Source of the DNA: Macrostomum hystrix
Taxonomy: Eukaryota; Platyhelminthes; Macrostomidae
Assembly: GCA_950097015.1 (NCBI GenBank)
Contig: CATNEN010000007.1
Coordinates: 4,640,001 to 4,704,000 of the forward strand
Direction: 5' to 3'
DNA length: 64,000 nucleotides
The translations under genes and the position numbers were made by a program. The notes below the pieces were generated by a model that was not told the DNA's origin, made no database searches, and saw nothing but the letters and a program-made list of their open reading frames with translations. Shown here one piece after another: positions 33,243 through 45,700 of this stretch (position 1 is the stretch's first letter; every line of letters starts with the position of its first letter).

Positions 33243-35030
33243 ATGCAGAGCCTGTCCCGCATCGCCCTGACCGTCTACAACTCGGCCCTGGCGCTGATCT
33301 TCGCCGTGGGTCTGATTGGCAACTGCCTGGTGATGGGGGTGATCTGCAGGCAGCAGCGGGCCAACCAGTCCGTCACCAGCCTTTACCTGATGCACCTGGC
33401 CCTAGCGGACAGCCTGCATCTGCTGTCCATCCCGCCGCTGATGTACACTGCCCTAGTGGGCCAGTGGAACTTCGGCTGGCTGCTGTGCAAGGTTTACTAC
33501 ATGCTGAACTACACCAATTGGACAGTGTCCATCTACATCATCACGGCGATGAGCTTCGACCGCTACAAAGCCATGGTGTCTCCGTCGGCCAGGCTGCGAA
33601 CTCGCAGCTTTGCCAGCGCAGTCCTGGCCGGCATCTGGCTGATCGGTGCCCTGCTGATTAGCCCGACCTACCTGTGCGCCAGGGTGCACTATTTCAACGG
33701 CTCCGTGCCGCACTGCGTCCACGTGTCGCCTGACACATCCGACGACGAGCGGGGCTTCAACGACACGCAGCCGATGGCCGGCGAGAGCGACGCCTACGGC
33801 GGTCCGGTCTACCGGTTCTTCTCACACCCCGCCTACTTCATGCGCTACATGTTCGTCACTGGCTGTGCCCTGCCCGGCCTCTTGCTGTGCCTGTTCTACT
33901 CGCTCATCGCCAGGCGGCTCTACCTGGCCAAGCGGGCTCAGCGAGGCGGCAGCGGCAACAATGGCGCCGAGGCGAACAACGCGGCTGGCGCCAGCTCATC
34001 CACGGGGACTCACTCGCAGGACCGGCTGGGCAAAGCCACCCTCCTGGTGGCTGCCGTGGTCGTGTTCTACCTGGCCTGCTCACTGCCGCACTGGGTGCAC
34101 GTGAATGCCAGCTTGGAGACAGACGCTCCCATCACCTACCTGACCATTGTCAGCTCTCACGTGACCTCCCTGCTGACCTACGCCAGCAGCGCCGGGAACC
34201 CCATCCTGTACGCGTTTCTGAGCGGCCCTTTCCGCTCTGCAATGCGCGACCTGATGGACATTGGCCAGCACAGGCCGCCCGCAGCTGCCGCCGCAGGTGC
34301 CGTAGTCGGCGACGTCGACGGGACCGCGCCGGATGCCAATGCCAACGCCGGCGCCGGGAGCCGAAGGCGACACGCCGACAACAACAACTACCATCACCAC
34401 AGACAGGTGCGTCAGGAGTGGCACCGCCGGGTTGGACGAGATGCGGATGGGACTGGACATGGGGATGGGACTCGAGATGGGGATGGGACTAGACATGGGG
34501 ATGGGACTGGAGATGGGGATGGGACTGGACATGGGGATGGGACTGGACATGGGGATGGGACTGGATATGGGGATGGGACTGGGGATGGGACTAAAGATGG
34601 GGATGGGACTCGAGATGGGGATGGGACTGGAGATGGGGATGGGACTGGAGATGGGGATGGGACTGGAGATGGGGATGGGACTGGACATAGGGATAGGACT
34701 GGAGATGGGGATGGGACTGGACATGGGGATGGGCCATTGTAGCATCAGTTCAAAGTTAATCGGATGTTTATTTCACACGCCCGCCAGCCTCTGCTCGGTG
34801 GACTGGACGGCGACACCGGCTCGCCCACGGTCGGCCTGACCACCTTCAACCACTCGGAGGAGCCGCTGTCCTCCTCTTCTGCCGGTGGCAGCGGCGGTGC
34901 CACAGGCGTAATCGGCGGCGCATCGGCCCAACGGCTGCTGACTGCGGGCGGGGCCTCCTCGGTCGGGGAGCCGGCGGCCTCGGTGTCCTCAGTAACCTCC
35001 GGGGTCGTCATGGAGACTCGGATCGACTGA
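33243..35030 (+). CDS. rhodopsin-class G-protein-coupled receptor, neuropeptide-receptor-like
   Basis: Exons 33243-34406 (388 codons, all seven helices) and 34788-35030 (80 codons plus stop) join in phase 0 with donor GTGCGT and acceptor CGCCAG; 468 residues. TM1 has LIGNCLVM, TM2 LHLALADSLHLL, TM3 LLCKVYYMLNYTNW ending MSFDRYKAM (DRY box), ECL2 the partner Cys in VPHCVHV, TM6 FYLACSLPHWVHV and TM7 SAGNPILYAFLSGPF (NPxLY). The TM3 and TM6 flavour is somatostatin/allatostatin/galanin-like, but the ligand cannot be assigned. The extracellular N-terminus is very short, so an upstream exon is possible. The cytoplasmic tail is A/G/N/H-rich and ends METRID. The intron carries a G-rich minisatellite. 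Confidence 0.88.
34436..34735. repeat. G-rich minisatellite, 18-bp unit, in the GPCR intron
   Basis: About 16 copies of GGGGATGGGACTGGAGAT (with CATGGGG and TATGGGG variants) between the donor at 34407 and the acceptor at 34787. The G-runs are on the transcribed RNA sense strand. Confidence 0.95.
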
Positions 35031-35514
35031 TTGGTTGCTTAACTGATTGATAAATTAAGCGATTGAATTTTCATTGATTGATTTATTGATTTGTTAATCC
35101 GATTTGGTAATCGATTGATTGATTTATTTACCGATTGATTCATTGATCGATTAATTGATTTGTATGTTGATCTATTGATTTCTAAACTAAAACGAACCGA
35201 TAAATTCCCTGATCACTGATCACTGAACGAATTAATTGATTGCTTTGTAAATTGAATGACTGACTTTAAATGATTACTTGATTGATAATCTTAGCAATTC
35301 GTTCGTTGGTCGGCCCCTCTGGCGCACTGGCTGATCCAATGAAAGTCCCACTGTTCTATTCAATTATGCTTTATCTATTCAGTAATCTCCCAGCTTAATT
35401 TGCACTTCCCGCTTTAGTGTCTGTCCCATTGTGTGCAACTCATTCGTTTTGGCTTCTTTTCATACCTATTTTATTCAATTGCATTCACTGTGCTATATTG
35501 TACATACAGTGCTG

Positions 35515-35635
35515 CCAGTGAGATGTACACTGTCTGTGGATGTGAAAGTCAGGCCAGATGTACACACAACACCTGTGAGTGTGTGTGTGCTAAGAGATTG
35601 GCGGAATAGGCAGAATTGGCTGCGGGTCGATAGTC
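35515..35635 (+). mobile_element. SINE family 2 fragment
   Basis: The reverse complement of the 18530 copy matches here: GATGTACACTGTCTG, AGTCAGGCCAGATGTACACA, GAGTGTGTGTGTGC, GGCGGAATAGGCAGAATTGG, GGCTGCGGGTC. Both ends are missing. A further short scrap (CACTGTGCCTTGGGGGTTGG) is at about 42539. Confidence 0.75.
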
Positions 35636-38362
35636 GTTTCAGTTTTTTTTGTTCGTCGAAATTCTCACCCGAATGTCTCAAATGACTTCTCAGCTTCTCA
35701 GCGAAAATGGCTATAAATTGGCTCGTAGGCGGTGTTCCGTGCTGCAATCGTCTCCCATTGCGTTTAAATTAAATCCCAGCCGACTCGCCCGTCAACGGCG
35801 GGGAAAACGGGTCAGGATCTGATTAATTGCTGAAATTGCCAAAATCTGCTCCTGCAGGTCAGTCTGTTCCGTATAACCCAAGCCGTGTGTTGGCTTTTAT
35901 TAAGGATCTAAATAGCAGCTTCTAAGGCGATGGCCTCTTTAAGTTCCTGGCGTAGCGACCGTCTGCTAGAAACTGTCAAGGCTGCATCTTGAAAGTACTT
36001 CTTTGTCATCGGGTTTTCAAGCTGCTTCCTGCCCCATGGATTTTTGGCATGAAAATGTTTTTAAGTACTAAATGGCTTTTAGGAGTTAAAAGTACATTAT
36101 CAGCTCTCTGCCTGCACTATATTTGCAAACAAAATACGAGCGAAACGTCAGAAGTCTGTCTTTTAACACACAAAGGTTTTCATAAATTTCTCGTTGTGAA
36201 TTTGTTGCAAAAGCACATTTTTACACTTTTTTTGACCCGTCAAATACACACTGTTGCTAAGCAACCATCTGCTCTGACGCAAAGTCATGAATCGTTTGTG
36301 AAGCGATTCGATTCGATGATGAAAAATCATGTCTTTTTGCTTGTATATCTTCGAAAAATAGCTTCGCCAAGCCGGGGCTGGGGCAGCGAACTCTGGTCCC
36401 AGTGTTCAATCATTGCATTAACTGCCCGCTGATAACACAATCCACAGCTAGATAAATGTAATCCCTGCATTCCCCTGCTCTTACTGCTCCCAACAAAATG
36501 CTGCATTCGAATTTGTTCTCCCAAATGGGGAGACATTGCGACTAGACTTGGCTGAGCCTTCCGCATCCTGGTATCTCTCGTCTCCTCCCATCTCCCTCTC
36601 TCCTTCTCTCCCTTCCCTGGCGGGAGGTTTCGTTAAGAGGCCTGCAATTGACGGGCGGAGAGGGGAGGGCCGCAGTTTCCTCGATCCTTCATCACTCAGT
36701 CTCACGCTCTCCCTCCTCTGTCCGCTATGCGAAATCAGCGCTGTGCCGGTCGGGGCTTAATCCGATTTGGCAGCCCCCCCCCGGTTTCAGTGACTGCTCG
36801 GCCCTCTCATCCAGCCAGACTTTGCCGCAAGTCGGCGGCCGCCTCCTCTTCATCACCTCCGGGGGGCGCCTCGGCTGCACTTTATCTCCGTCGCTCCACT
36901 CGGCCTGCCAGAGCTGGGCGTCATGCCAATTAAAGGTCTCAGAACAGACAAGGCCGGCAGGGTCCCTGGCCGCAGGAATGTCTTCTCGTTCACTTTGCTG
37001 AAGAAGAAACTTGCCAAGCCGGCTTGGGGGAGTCGTTTGAGCATTCCTGTGACTTGGAGGGAAGATTCCTTGTCGGGCGGGGAGATGACTCGGCTAACCC
37101 GATTCCCTAGCTGGCTCATCATCAGCTGGGGAGGCGCCCAATTTAGTCGATTCCCAGATACAACAGCGCGGCAGCTCAAATACCTTGGGCCACATTGAGA
37201 CAGCAACTGAACCTATTTTAATTGCGAGCTCATCCCGCAGCACCTCTCAATCAATGTCCCCCCCATCTCATCTGCGGCCGCGCATTCATTCATCATTTGG
37301 ACTCGGCCGCATGCTGAGCTGCAGCGAGATGCCCCCCGCCAGCAGCAAACATTCTGCATGCTTTGAGGCTGAGCTCGGGGAGGGGGTGGGACCCTGCATG
37401 GGAGCGCAGATCCCAACCGCCTCCCTGTTCTCATCCTCCTCTGACCTTGACGTCCCACCCCGTTTCGCGGCAACTTTCTCATCTCCCCTCAGCCCCTGTC
37501 CGCCTCGCCCCCCCCCCTACGCTAGCCCGGCTGATGCGGGCCGACTTGAAATCCCCTTCCCAAAGCCTCGGAGACCGATACCCATGCCGCCCATGCTGCT
37601 CATCCTGCTCATTTTTGCGCCAGCTCCATTATCCGGAATCTTTTGACTTGAAGACCGCCGCCGCCCCCCGGCCCGCCCGCCTCTCGCGTACCGCTCGAGT
37701 GTGGGCTTCCGAAACTGGAAGGGATTTCAGTGAATTAGTGATCTTTCTGAGCAACGCAACTCGAGAGAAAAACTCGGGCTTCACAGCTTCTGTTCTGCTC
37801 AGTTTGGCTGCGCTGGAATGCTCGAAAATATTCCTCTATTCGTTTATAGCATAGAGATTCAGGTTTTTGCCATCTCTGAGCACTGGCTAGGGACAAGAGA
37901 AGACTCAGACCAGGCTCTTTGTAATTAGCTGCAGCATCAGCGGGGAGACGCGGGAGGCTGAGGAAAGATCAGCAGCCACTTCGGCGGTGCTCCCCCATCT
38001 CTCCCATGTGAGTTTCGCTTTCCCTAGCTGCGCCCGCAATTATCCCCTTTCCTCACCCGGCGACTGCTCCCGATCAGAGCAGCCGAGAGATGAAAATAAC
38101 TGCTCAAGCCATTGTGCGTCAAATTTTGCACGGCCCCCCTGTTTTTGCCCATTGAGTCAGTTTTTTTCTGTCAGACGCATTGCTTTGAGTCAGTCTGAGT
38201 CCTGTCCTGGTTTGTTAGCAGATGAGCAGGCCGTGTGAGAAGTTCGGCTGTTATTAGCATCAGCATGCTCAGGCCTAGTAAACAAAGCTAGCATCAACAG
38301 TACCGAGCTATTTTCCAGCCCGATTTTGTACCCGGGGCCCTGATGGCATCAGCCCTCACAGG

Positions 38363-38730
38363 AAAACGTCGTCATCAGCATCGGTACGTCGAGATATTCA
38401 ACGATTCTAGTCGGGATGTCTGGTGGCAAGAACCGCAAATGTAGGAATAAATTTTGTGTTCACAAAATTTCATTACAAATACAGTTACAAAAATTGTTTA
38501 ACCAATATGGTATCGCCATAGATGTTTATACGGAGCAATTCTAGTTGTCCTTGCCACCAAGGTCATCGACGAGAATCGATGAATATCTCGACGAAGCTGA
38601 CGTCGGACGGTTTTGAAAGTTGGTTCATCGTGGAGGGCAGTAAATTTTGATCCATATGGTGGACTTTCACGAAAATCAGTCATTTTTTTGGGAGCTGTAG
38701 TGAAGTGGGCAGCGGGTATTTGAAATACCT
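38363..38730. repeat. dispersed repeat copy A with an inverted partial copy
   Basis: 38505-38730 matches 52716-52945 in the same orientation over about 220 bp (shared TCTAGTTGTCC-like core, TGAATATCTCGACGA, TTTGAAAGTTGGTTC, ATATGGTGGACTTT, GGCAGCGGGTATTTGAAA). In addition, 38363-38432 is an inverted version of 38540-38615 (CGTCGAGATATTCAACGATT against GAATCGATGAATATCTCGAC), giving a stem-loop arrangement. Confidence 0.8.
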
Positions 38731-39732
38731 CAGTGGTCTCTGCTTTTAAATGAAAATTACTTCTAATGTTTTCATTTGGGCAGAAGGACTTATTGAGCGC
38801 ACACGCATATGTACACCTGCCCTGTACATCTGATCAAAATACAGTGCACAAAGTCAAAGGTAAGTAAAAAGATTTGCTACCTAGGCCATTAATATAAAAA
38901 GCCAATTCAATAAGCAAGCAAACAAAATTTCGGTTTATTTAATAGGAAACAAGGACGTAGCATGTTTCTAGTCAGTTTTACCTGATTCAGGTAAGTTTTC
39001 AGTGCATACTAGTGTACCACATTATAAAACAGTTAATAAACAAGTAACAATTTTTTGTTTATTTTATAGGAAATAATTGTGAAAATATATAGAATTGTCT
39101 ACGATACTATCGAATAAACCCTCTGGAGATTTTGGGGGGAGAAACTGGGTTTGCTCAGATGATCAGGGTGCGGTCGTCAAGCATTTTTGTTTCATCCTCT
39201 CTCTACTAAGTTGACGGTTCGTGCCGCCTTTGCTTTTCTCTCGCTTTTTTCCGGATCGCTTTCTGTCCTGAAGCCACCCAGACTCCAAGACCCGGCAGTG
39301 TCAAAGGATTTGCTACAAAGCTGCATTGGCACAGATGCAAGCCATTTCCGATTTGCGTGGGAAAACACTCACAAAACTGACAGAGGCTAGCTCAATGGAT
39401 ACGGCGGCGCGTTTGAGACCGAATTCATCTTCTTCAGGGGGTTTAGGAGGGATTATGGAAGGTTTGGGAAGCATTTATTTAAAGACTTAATATTACATAT
39501 TAAAATCACCTGGCTTAAAATTAGTTCAACAGATCCCAAATAATAAATCTATTTTTAGAATGAGCTCTTAGATTCTTTTTGAAGGAGAGAAAGAGAGATG
39601 GCGAGAGAGGGTAAGACGGAGAGAGAGGGTGTGACGGCGATATGGCGAGAGAGGGTGGGACGACGAGACGGCGAGAGAGGGAGAGACGGCTATCGAGACA
39701 GCGAATAGAGCGTCAGTTCGGGGTCGAGTCCC

Positions 39733-42700
39733 CTAGGCCTGCATCTGCGAAGGCGCCCTGCTGCTCCGGCCGTCGGTATTCAAGAAGTCGCGCACGATGA
39801 TCCTCTTGTACTGCTTGGCCTCCAGCAGCAGTTCAACAAAGCTGACGTGCTTGATGAGGCGCGTGTATGGCAGGGGATCAAGGTCGTCGCTGCCGAGTTG
39901 GTGGTAGATGGCGCCCAGCATAGGCCGGGTCAGGCACTCCTGGGTGACCTCCGTGTCCACCAAGTCGGAGAAGTCGGTGGTGTCCTCGGTGATGTGGCGG
40001 CCGTAGCCCAGCACATAGTAAGCCGCATCGATCTTCACCAGGCTGTCGTCACAGTCGGTGGGAACCTGCGGGAAGGGATGGGGAGCAGTTTTTGTTGGGT
40101 TCATTGAGGACAACTGGTATGCTCCACAATGGTCATTTCATCTGAGCTTCCTCAATGGTCATTTCATCTGGTATGCTCCACAATGGTCATTTCATCTGAG
40201 CTTCCACAGTGGTCATTTCATCTGGTATGCTCCACAATGGTCATTTCATCTGAGCTTCCACAGTGGTCATTTCATCTGAGCTTCCACAATGGTCATTTCA
40301 TCTGAGCTTCCACAATAGTCATTTCATCTAAGCTTCCACAATGGTCATTTCATCTGAGCTTCCACAATGGTCATTTTATCTGAGCTTCCACAATGGTCAT
40401 TTCATCTGAGCTTCCACAATGGTCATTTCATCTGAGCTTCCACAATGGTCATTTCATCTGAGCTTCCACAATGGTCATTTCATCTGAGCTTCCACAATGG
40501 TCATTTCATCTGAGCTTCCACAATGGTCATTTCATCTGAGCTTCCACAATGGTCATTTCATCTGAGCTTCCACAATGGTCATTTCATCTGAGCTTCCACA
40601 ATGGTCATTTCATCTGAGCTTCCACAATAGTCATTTCATCTAAGCTTCCACAATGGTCATTTCATCTGAGCTTCCACAATGGTCATTTCATCTGAGTTTT
40701 CACAATCGTCATTTTATCATCCACGTTTCGATTTATCCGATCTGGGAAGAAACGGCCACCGACCTCCTCCGCCAGTGGATCCACGGCCGTGACCTCCTCG
40801 TAGCCGGCGATGGGGCAGTGCGGAATGTGCGAGTCGTTGGCAACGCTCAGCGCCTTAAGGAATCCAACGTACGGGCTGGTGGAAGCGGCACAGTGCAGCA
40901 GCAGGTCCAAGTACGGCATGCGGCCGTCCTCGTTAGCGAAGAAGTCAAACAGCAGGTGCTTGAAGCCCTCCAGCCTGTTGATCTGCTTCGGCTTCGTCGG
41001 CTCGTCCGGCGTCGGCGGCGGCGGCCCCGGGCTGAACCAGAGCTCGATGAAGTCGTACTGCTCCCGGGTAACGAAGCCGCTGTCACTCTGATCCAGGTCC
41101 TTGAACTTGGCCAGGGTGTCCAGCAGGTTCTGCTGGCTCGGCCAGGGCCAGGGCTGCGAGATGGCGAGCAGGAAGGCCCGCCAGGAGACGTACTCCTGGT
41201 CGGAGGACATGCCCTGTGCCAGCTCCAGTAGTTGCGCTGCGCTGCAGTGCTGCCACTGCTCCGGCAGCAGGTCCGGGTCCTGGTGGGAATTCACTTCCTC
41301 CTGGGAGAGGTTTGGTATGGGATTAACAATGTTAACAATCTTCTTAGAGTTGCCCAGTTAGTTTTTCTCATAATTATCCCTTATAAAATTGCCGTGCGGC
41401 CACTACTGGTCAGTAGTGACGGTGTGATATTGTCTCATAGAATAGTCTTCACACATTCGTACCATAAGTACATTCACGAACTCGTTGATAGCCAGCAGGC
41501 CGTCCGGCGCGATGCCCTTGAAGCGGCCTAGCAGATCCCGGATGGCCTTGAGCGAGAACCAATCAGGCTCCAGCTGCTCCACCGGGGCTGGCCGCACGGG
41601 CTTTGGCATATCCGGCACGACCTTGAATTCCTGGAATGAAGGAATCCAAACAAAAAAGGAACCTATTTAAAAACTTAAGCTTTACTACTATTTTAACAGT
41701 ATTTAAGGACGCCGATTAAGTGTTAGAAAACCTTATGCATGCTGTGTAACCATGGTAACGAAATATATATATTTTAAGAGATTTTTAGAATATTTTTACT
41801 TGAAAGTCTTTCCGATAATATGTAAAAAAGTATTTCAAATAGTTTTACTCGCAATAAAATTTGATTCAATGTGTTCTGAACGCATGTGCAGAAAGTGCTA
41901 ATAAAGTTTCGTGACTGACAGGTAGATGAGACAGTAAGGTTACAGCATGGTGCCGAATTATGCTGTACCAAACCAAGGTGTGTCGCTGCCTCTCCATTTA
42001 TTGTTGCAAAAGGTAGTAATAGATATTTGAGTGACTATCAGGCAACTGAGACTGTGACTGGTGTCATTTGTGCATTTAGGTCTCGGGTTGATAGAGAAAA
42101 TAAAATAAAAAGTGTTTTGCCAAAACGTATGCGTGTGAAGATGTACCTCGTCTAATACCGTCACTTCCTCCTGAAAGATAAAAGTCAAGCAAAGTATTTA
42201 AGCATGATAATTCTGTGGGAATAGCTAGTGCTTAATTCAGATTGTTCTAGCCAAATTTAGTTTTAACTGTATTTCTTGGTAGTTTGCAAATCAAATGAAG
42301 CGTCGATAAGCCTGTAAATTACGAATGGGTGATGGCAGAGGGCATGTAATGTACATTTGACTGTACAAAGGGATAGAGATTTAGATTAGACGTAGACGGC
42401 TCGCAGAATGTACATAGAAGGCCAAGAAGATCAAATAGGGGCAGGAAGGGAGATAAGAGGCAACGTACATAGCTGAGTCAAGCGAGGGTAGTTGTTAAGC
42501 GAGCGGACACTAAAGTATGAATCAACCCTCATGTTGCACACTGTGCCTTGGGGGTTGGCTCATCGGCGCAAAGCAGAGAGGGCGGGGGATGAAAGATGCA
42601 AGGGCTCTTGTACGTTAGTGCCTCATCATATTGGGCATTCAGATTCGTCTGCCAACATGTGAAGCACGTATCCCTTGTTTCTTATTATCCCCATTACTCA

Positions 42701-45700
42701 CTGAATTGAGCAGGAAGTCGCTAGCGGACAGCTCCAGTCGCTCCACAATGGGCCCGCGCGACTCGATGGCGTGCCGGATGAGCTCGCAGGCCTGGTCGAT
42801 GAGCTCGCTCTCGCGCAGCAGTCTAGCGCCGATCCAGTCCACTAGGTCCTTGCTGGCCAGCTCCCGCTTCTGCTTCAGGTCCTGCAGCACCCGGGCCGCC
42901 ACAGCCACGCACAGCTCCATGCGAGCGCGAACCGCCCGGGCCTCGTGCTCCAGCGAGAAGAAGTACTCCTCGCGCATCCGCTCCCGCGTCAGCCGCTTCG
43001 CACGCTCCTCTTCGGTCTCCAGCGGGTCGGCGGCTGGATCCGGCGTGCCAGCCGCGTCCGCCTCGCCCGCGGCAGCCGGTGCCGCAGCTCCTTTGCCGGC
43101 GTCCTTCTTGCCGCCCTTCTTGGGGCTCGGCGAACGGCTCTTGCCCTTCTTGCCGCCGCCAGCGCCACCGCCACCTTTCTTGCCAGCGCCTTTGGCGGCC
43201 TCCTTAACCGCCTTCTCGCGCTCGCGCTCCTTCTCAAGCAGCCGCTGCCTCTCGGCCTCCTCCTCGGCCTCCTTGGCCGCCAGCTCCTGGCTGACGAAGA
43301 AAGCGATTTGGCTGACGCCGGCCCAGAAGGCATCGAACACGATGCGAGCGTCCGGGTCCGAAGGCGCGGCGGGCGTCTCCAGCCTCTCCGCCTTTTTGTC
43401 TTTCTTGCCACCGGCTCCGCCGCCACCGCCGCCACCGCCGCCGGCACCTTTCTCTTTGCCGACTTTGAACTGCGCCTGTAGGGCCTCCTTGAACTCGGCT
43501 AGGGTTGGCGCCTGGCCGAGAACTGGGATCCTGAATGTGAAGCGAATGGAAGTGCGTTTTTGCTCTTTTATCAATGCTCAATTGTCTAGTGTGTTCGGGT
43601 TGTTCTACCGTGCATGGATCTGAACTGTCCCAGAAATTTAATAATAATTAACTAAAAAATGAACAAAGTGGGTTCTTTGTGTTCGCTTAAAAACAAAAAA
43701 GAAATACGAATATCTATAGGCAATTTCGCAGAAAAATTCCATAAAAACCTCAACCAAACGTTTAAAACGAAAATATGCACCATGTACTACTCGCTGACTC
43801 GCAAGTATAATATAGTAGTATATCATGATTAACAAAATGAATAAGGATTCTCGGGTAGGGAGTGACTAATAGGAAGGCCGACGTTTCTGTCTTCGCTGTC
43901 AGCCGCCTGCCGACCTGCTCGAGGCTTTTGAAGCTTCCTGCAAGCTGAGGCTAAGACTGCCTGCGGTACCACTGGCCTGCTGCTGCTGCTGCTGCCGTCG
44001 CTGTCGCCGACCCTTAGGCGGCGGTCGCCAACCGCCGGCCACAGCGGCCGCTGTTTTTAACGCTTCGGCTAGCGAGGCAGCCGACGGCCGCCGGCGGAGC
44101 AGCTCGACGGTGACAGAGTCGGCGGTGCGCAGGATCGAGTCGCGCCAGCTGGCCAGGTCCGCGGACTCGCCGCTGACACTGCTGCTGCTGCGATTGGTGA
44201 GAATGAGACTGCCTGCAACCTGCTGCTGCTGCTGCTGCTGCTGACGCTCCGTTGCGAGGCTGGACGCATTTTCGTCGTGCTGGGCTAGTAAGCGCTCATC
44301 TAGGTCAACGTCGGAGTCGATTGTCTCAGCGGACGGAATGAAAAACGTGAGTCTGTGCTCAGCATGCGAGGGGAAGAATGGGAGTCACGAGGCGAAATGG
44401 GTATGGCCGTGTAAAACCGGAGTTTCGTTAGTAAGAGCTCGGTTGTATTTGTTAAAATTTCTCTAGTCGCTTGAATTAAAAAAGGCTTTAACAGCATCTA
44501 GTTTAGCAAGTTTTGAGAGCAAAAAATCCGATTCAAATACGAGGGTATTCCCACACGGGAGCGAAGGTTAACTCACTTCGTCCGAAACATGGCCTCGATC
44601 TCCTCGTCCGTGAGCTCCCTGGCCTCGTCCACTGGCTCTTTGTTCTTGCCGCCGCCTCCGCCAGCCTTCTTGGCCACCGGGCTGGCAGCCTTGGCCGGCG
44701 ACTGGTGGCGCGAGGAGCCGCGCGAGGATCCGTCGCCGGAGCGCGCCGGGTCTCGCTCGTAGGGCAGCTCCAAAATCGGCAGCCGCAGGAAGTCCGGTTT
44801 GTAGGGCTCAGGGATTGGCGTGTCCATGCCTCTATAGTAGTCCTTCATGAACTTCACCGTGTCCTGGAATCTGTCCATCTCGCCCTGCAGCAGCTCGATG
44901 TACAAATTGGTGAGCAGGCCCAGGCGGTCCTCCACCCAGCCAAAGTGTTCAATGGCCTCCTTCTTGGCCTCCGCCTGCTCCTTGCGCTTGTCCGTGATGT
45001 CCACCAGCCGCTCGCGCAGCTCTTCAAGCCGCTGATGCAGGTCGGCCACCACCTCTTCATCCGAGCGTAGATCCTGCGGTATCTCGTTGAAGTCCTTCTG
45101 GAAAGCGGTCAACAGCACCTGGTGGTTGTCCGGCCGCTGCAGGTATTCCAGGAAGTCGCGGCGAACTTGGTAAAAGTACACCACAGCCGAGTCCTTCACT
45201 TGACGAAGGCGACGAAACACTGACTTGGTGGTGGAGACGTAGCCGTGCTCGATGGCGTCCCATAGTGGCGACAGCGCCTTCGCCAAGTCCTCGGGAATCG
45301 CAAGGTCGACAAATTCCCATTCCGGGTCGCTTGGCTTCGGCGGAGGTGGTGGCGGCTCCGGAACCGCTTCGCCGGCCGCCTCTGTCGAAGTCGCCTCCGG
45401 CGCAACGCTGTCGCCTGGCTTCGAGCCAGTGGCCTCCTTGGAGGTCTTCGGCGAACCGCTGCGGGAGCCCTTCCTGGCCTTGCCTGCGCCGGCGCCCTTC
45501 TTCTCGGCGCTGCTGGCCCGGCTGCTCTTACGGCTACCCGCCTTCTCCTTGGACTTGGAGCGGCCGGGACTGCCGCCGGCCTTCCCTTTGCGCTTCCCTG
45601 ACGCTGGCCGGGAGGCGCTAGCCGCAGCCGCGGCCGCGGCCTCCGCCTCCGAGGCGGCCTTAGATGCCCGAGCAGCCTCCTCGGCAGCTTCGGCAGCCGC

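Larger units (their letters stand above)
35031..39732. other. 4.7-kb intergenic region between convergent GPCR and SPEF2
   Basis: 35031-35290 is AT-rich with GATTGATTGATT-like words. 36530-37850 is GC- and CT-rich with several open frames, but none has family resemblance; it may be a regulatory or untranslated island. 39590-39700 has GAGAGAGGG-type short repeats. SINE fragments and a dispersed repeat are listed separately. No gene supported. Confidence 0.45.

Noticed and set aside
36530-37850. GC-rich region with several 90-150-codon frames on both strands
   Set aside because: No frame has family resemblance, consistent codon bias or plausible splice borders; kept only as an unassigned GC-rich stretch.
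42631-43623. Plus-strand Ser/Ala/Pro-rich frame of 330 codons
   Set aside because: Antisense shadow of the SPEF2 exon at 42702-43530, whose minus-strand frame is conserved with the family.
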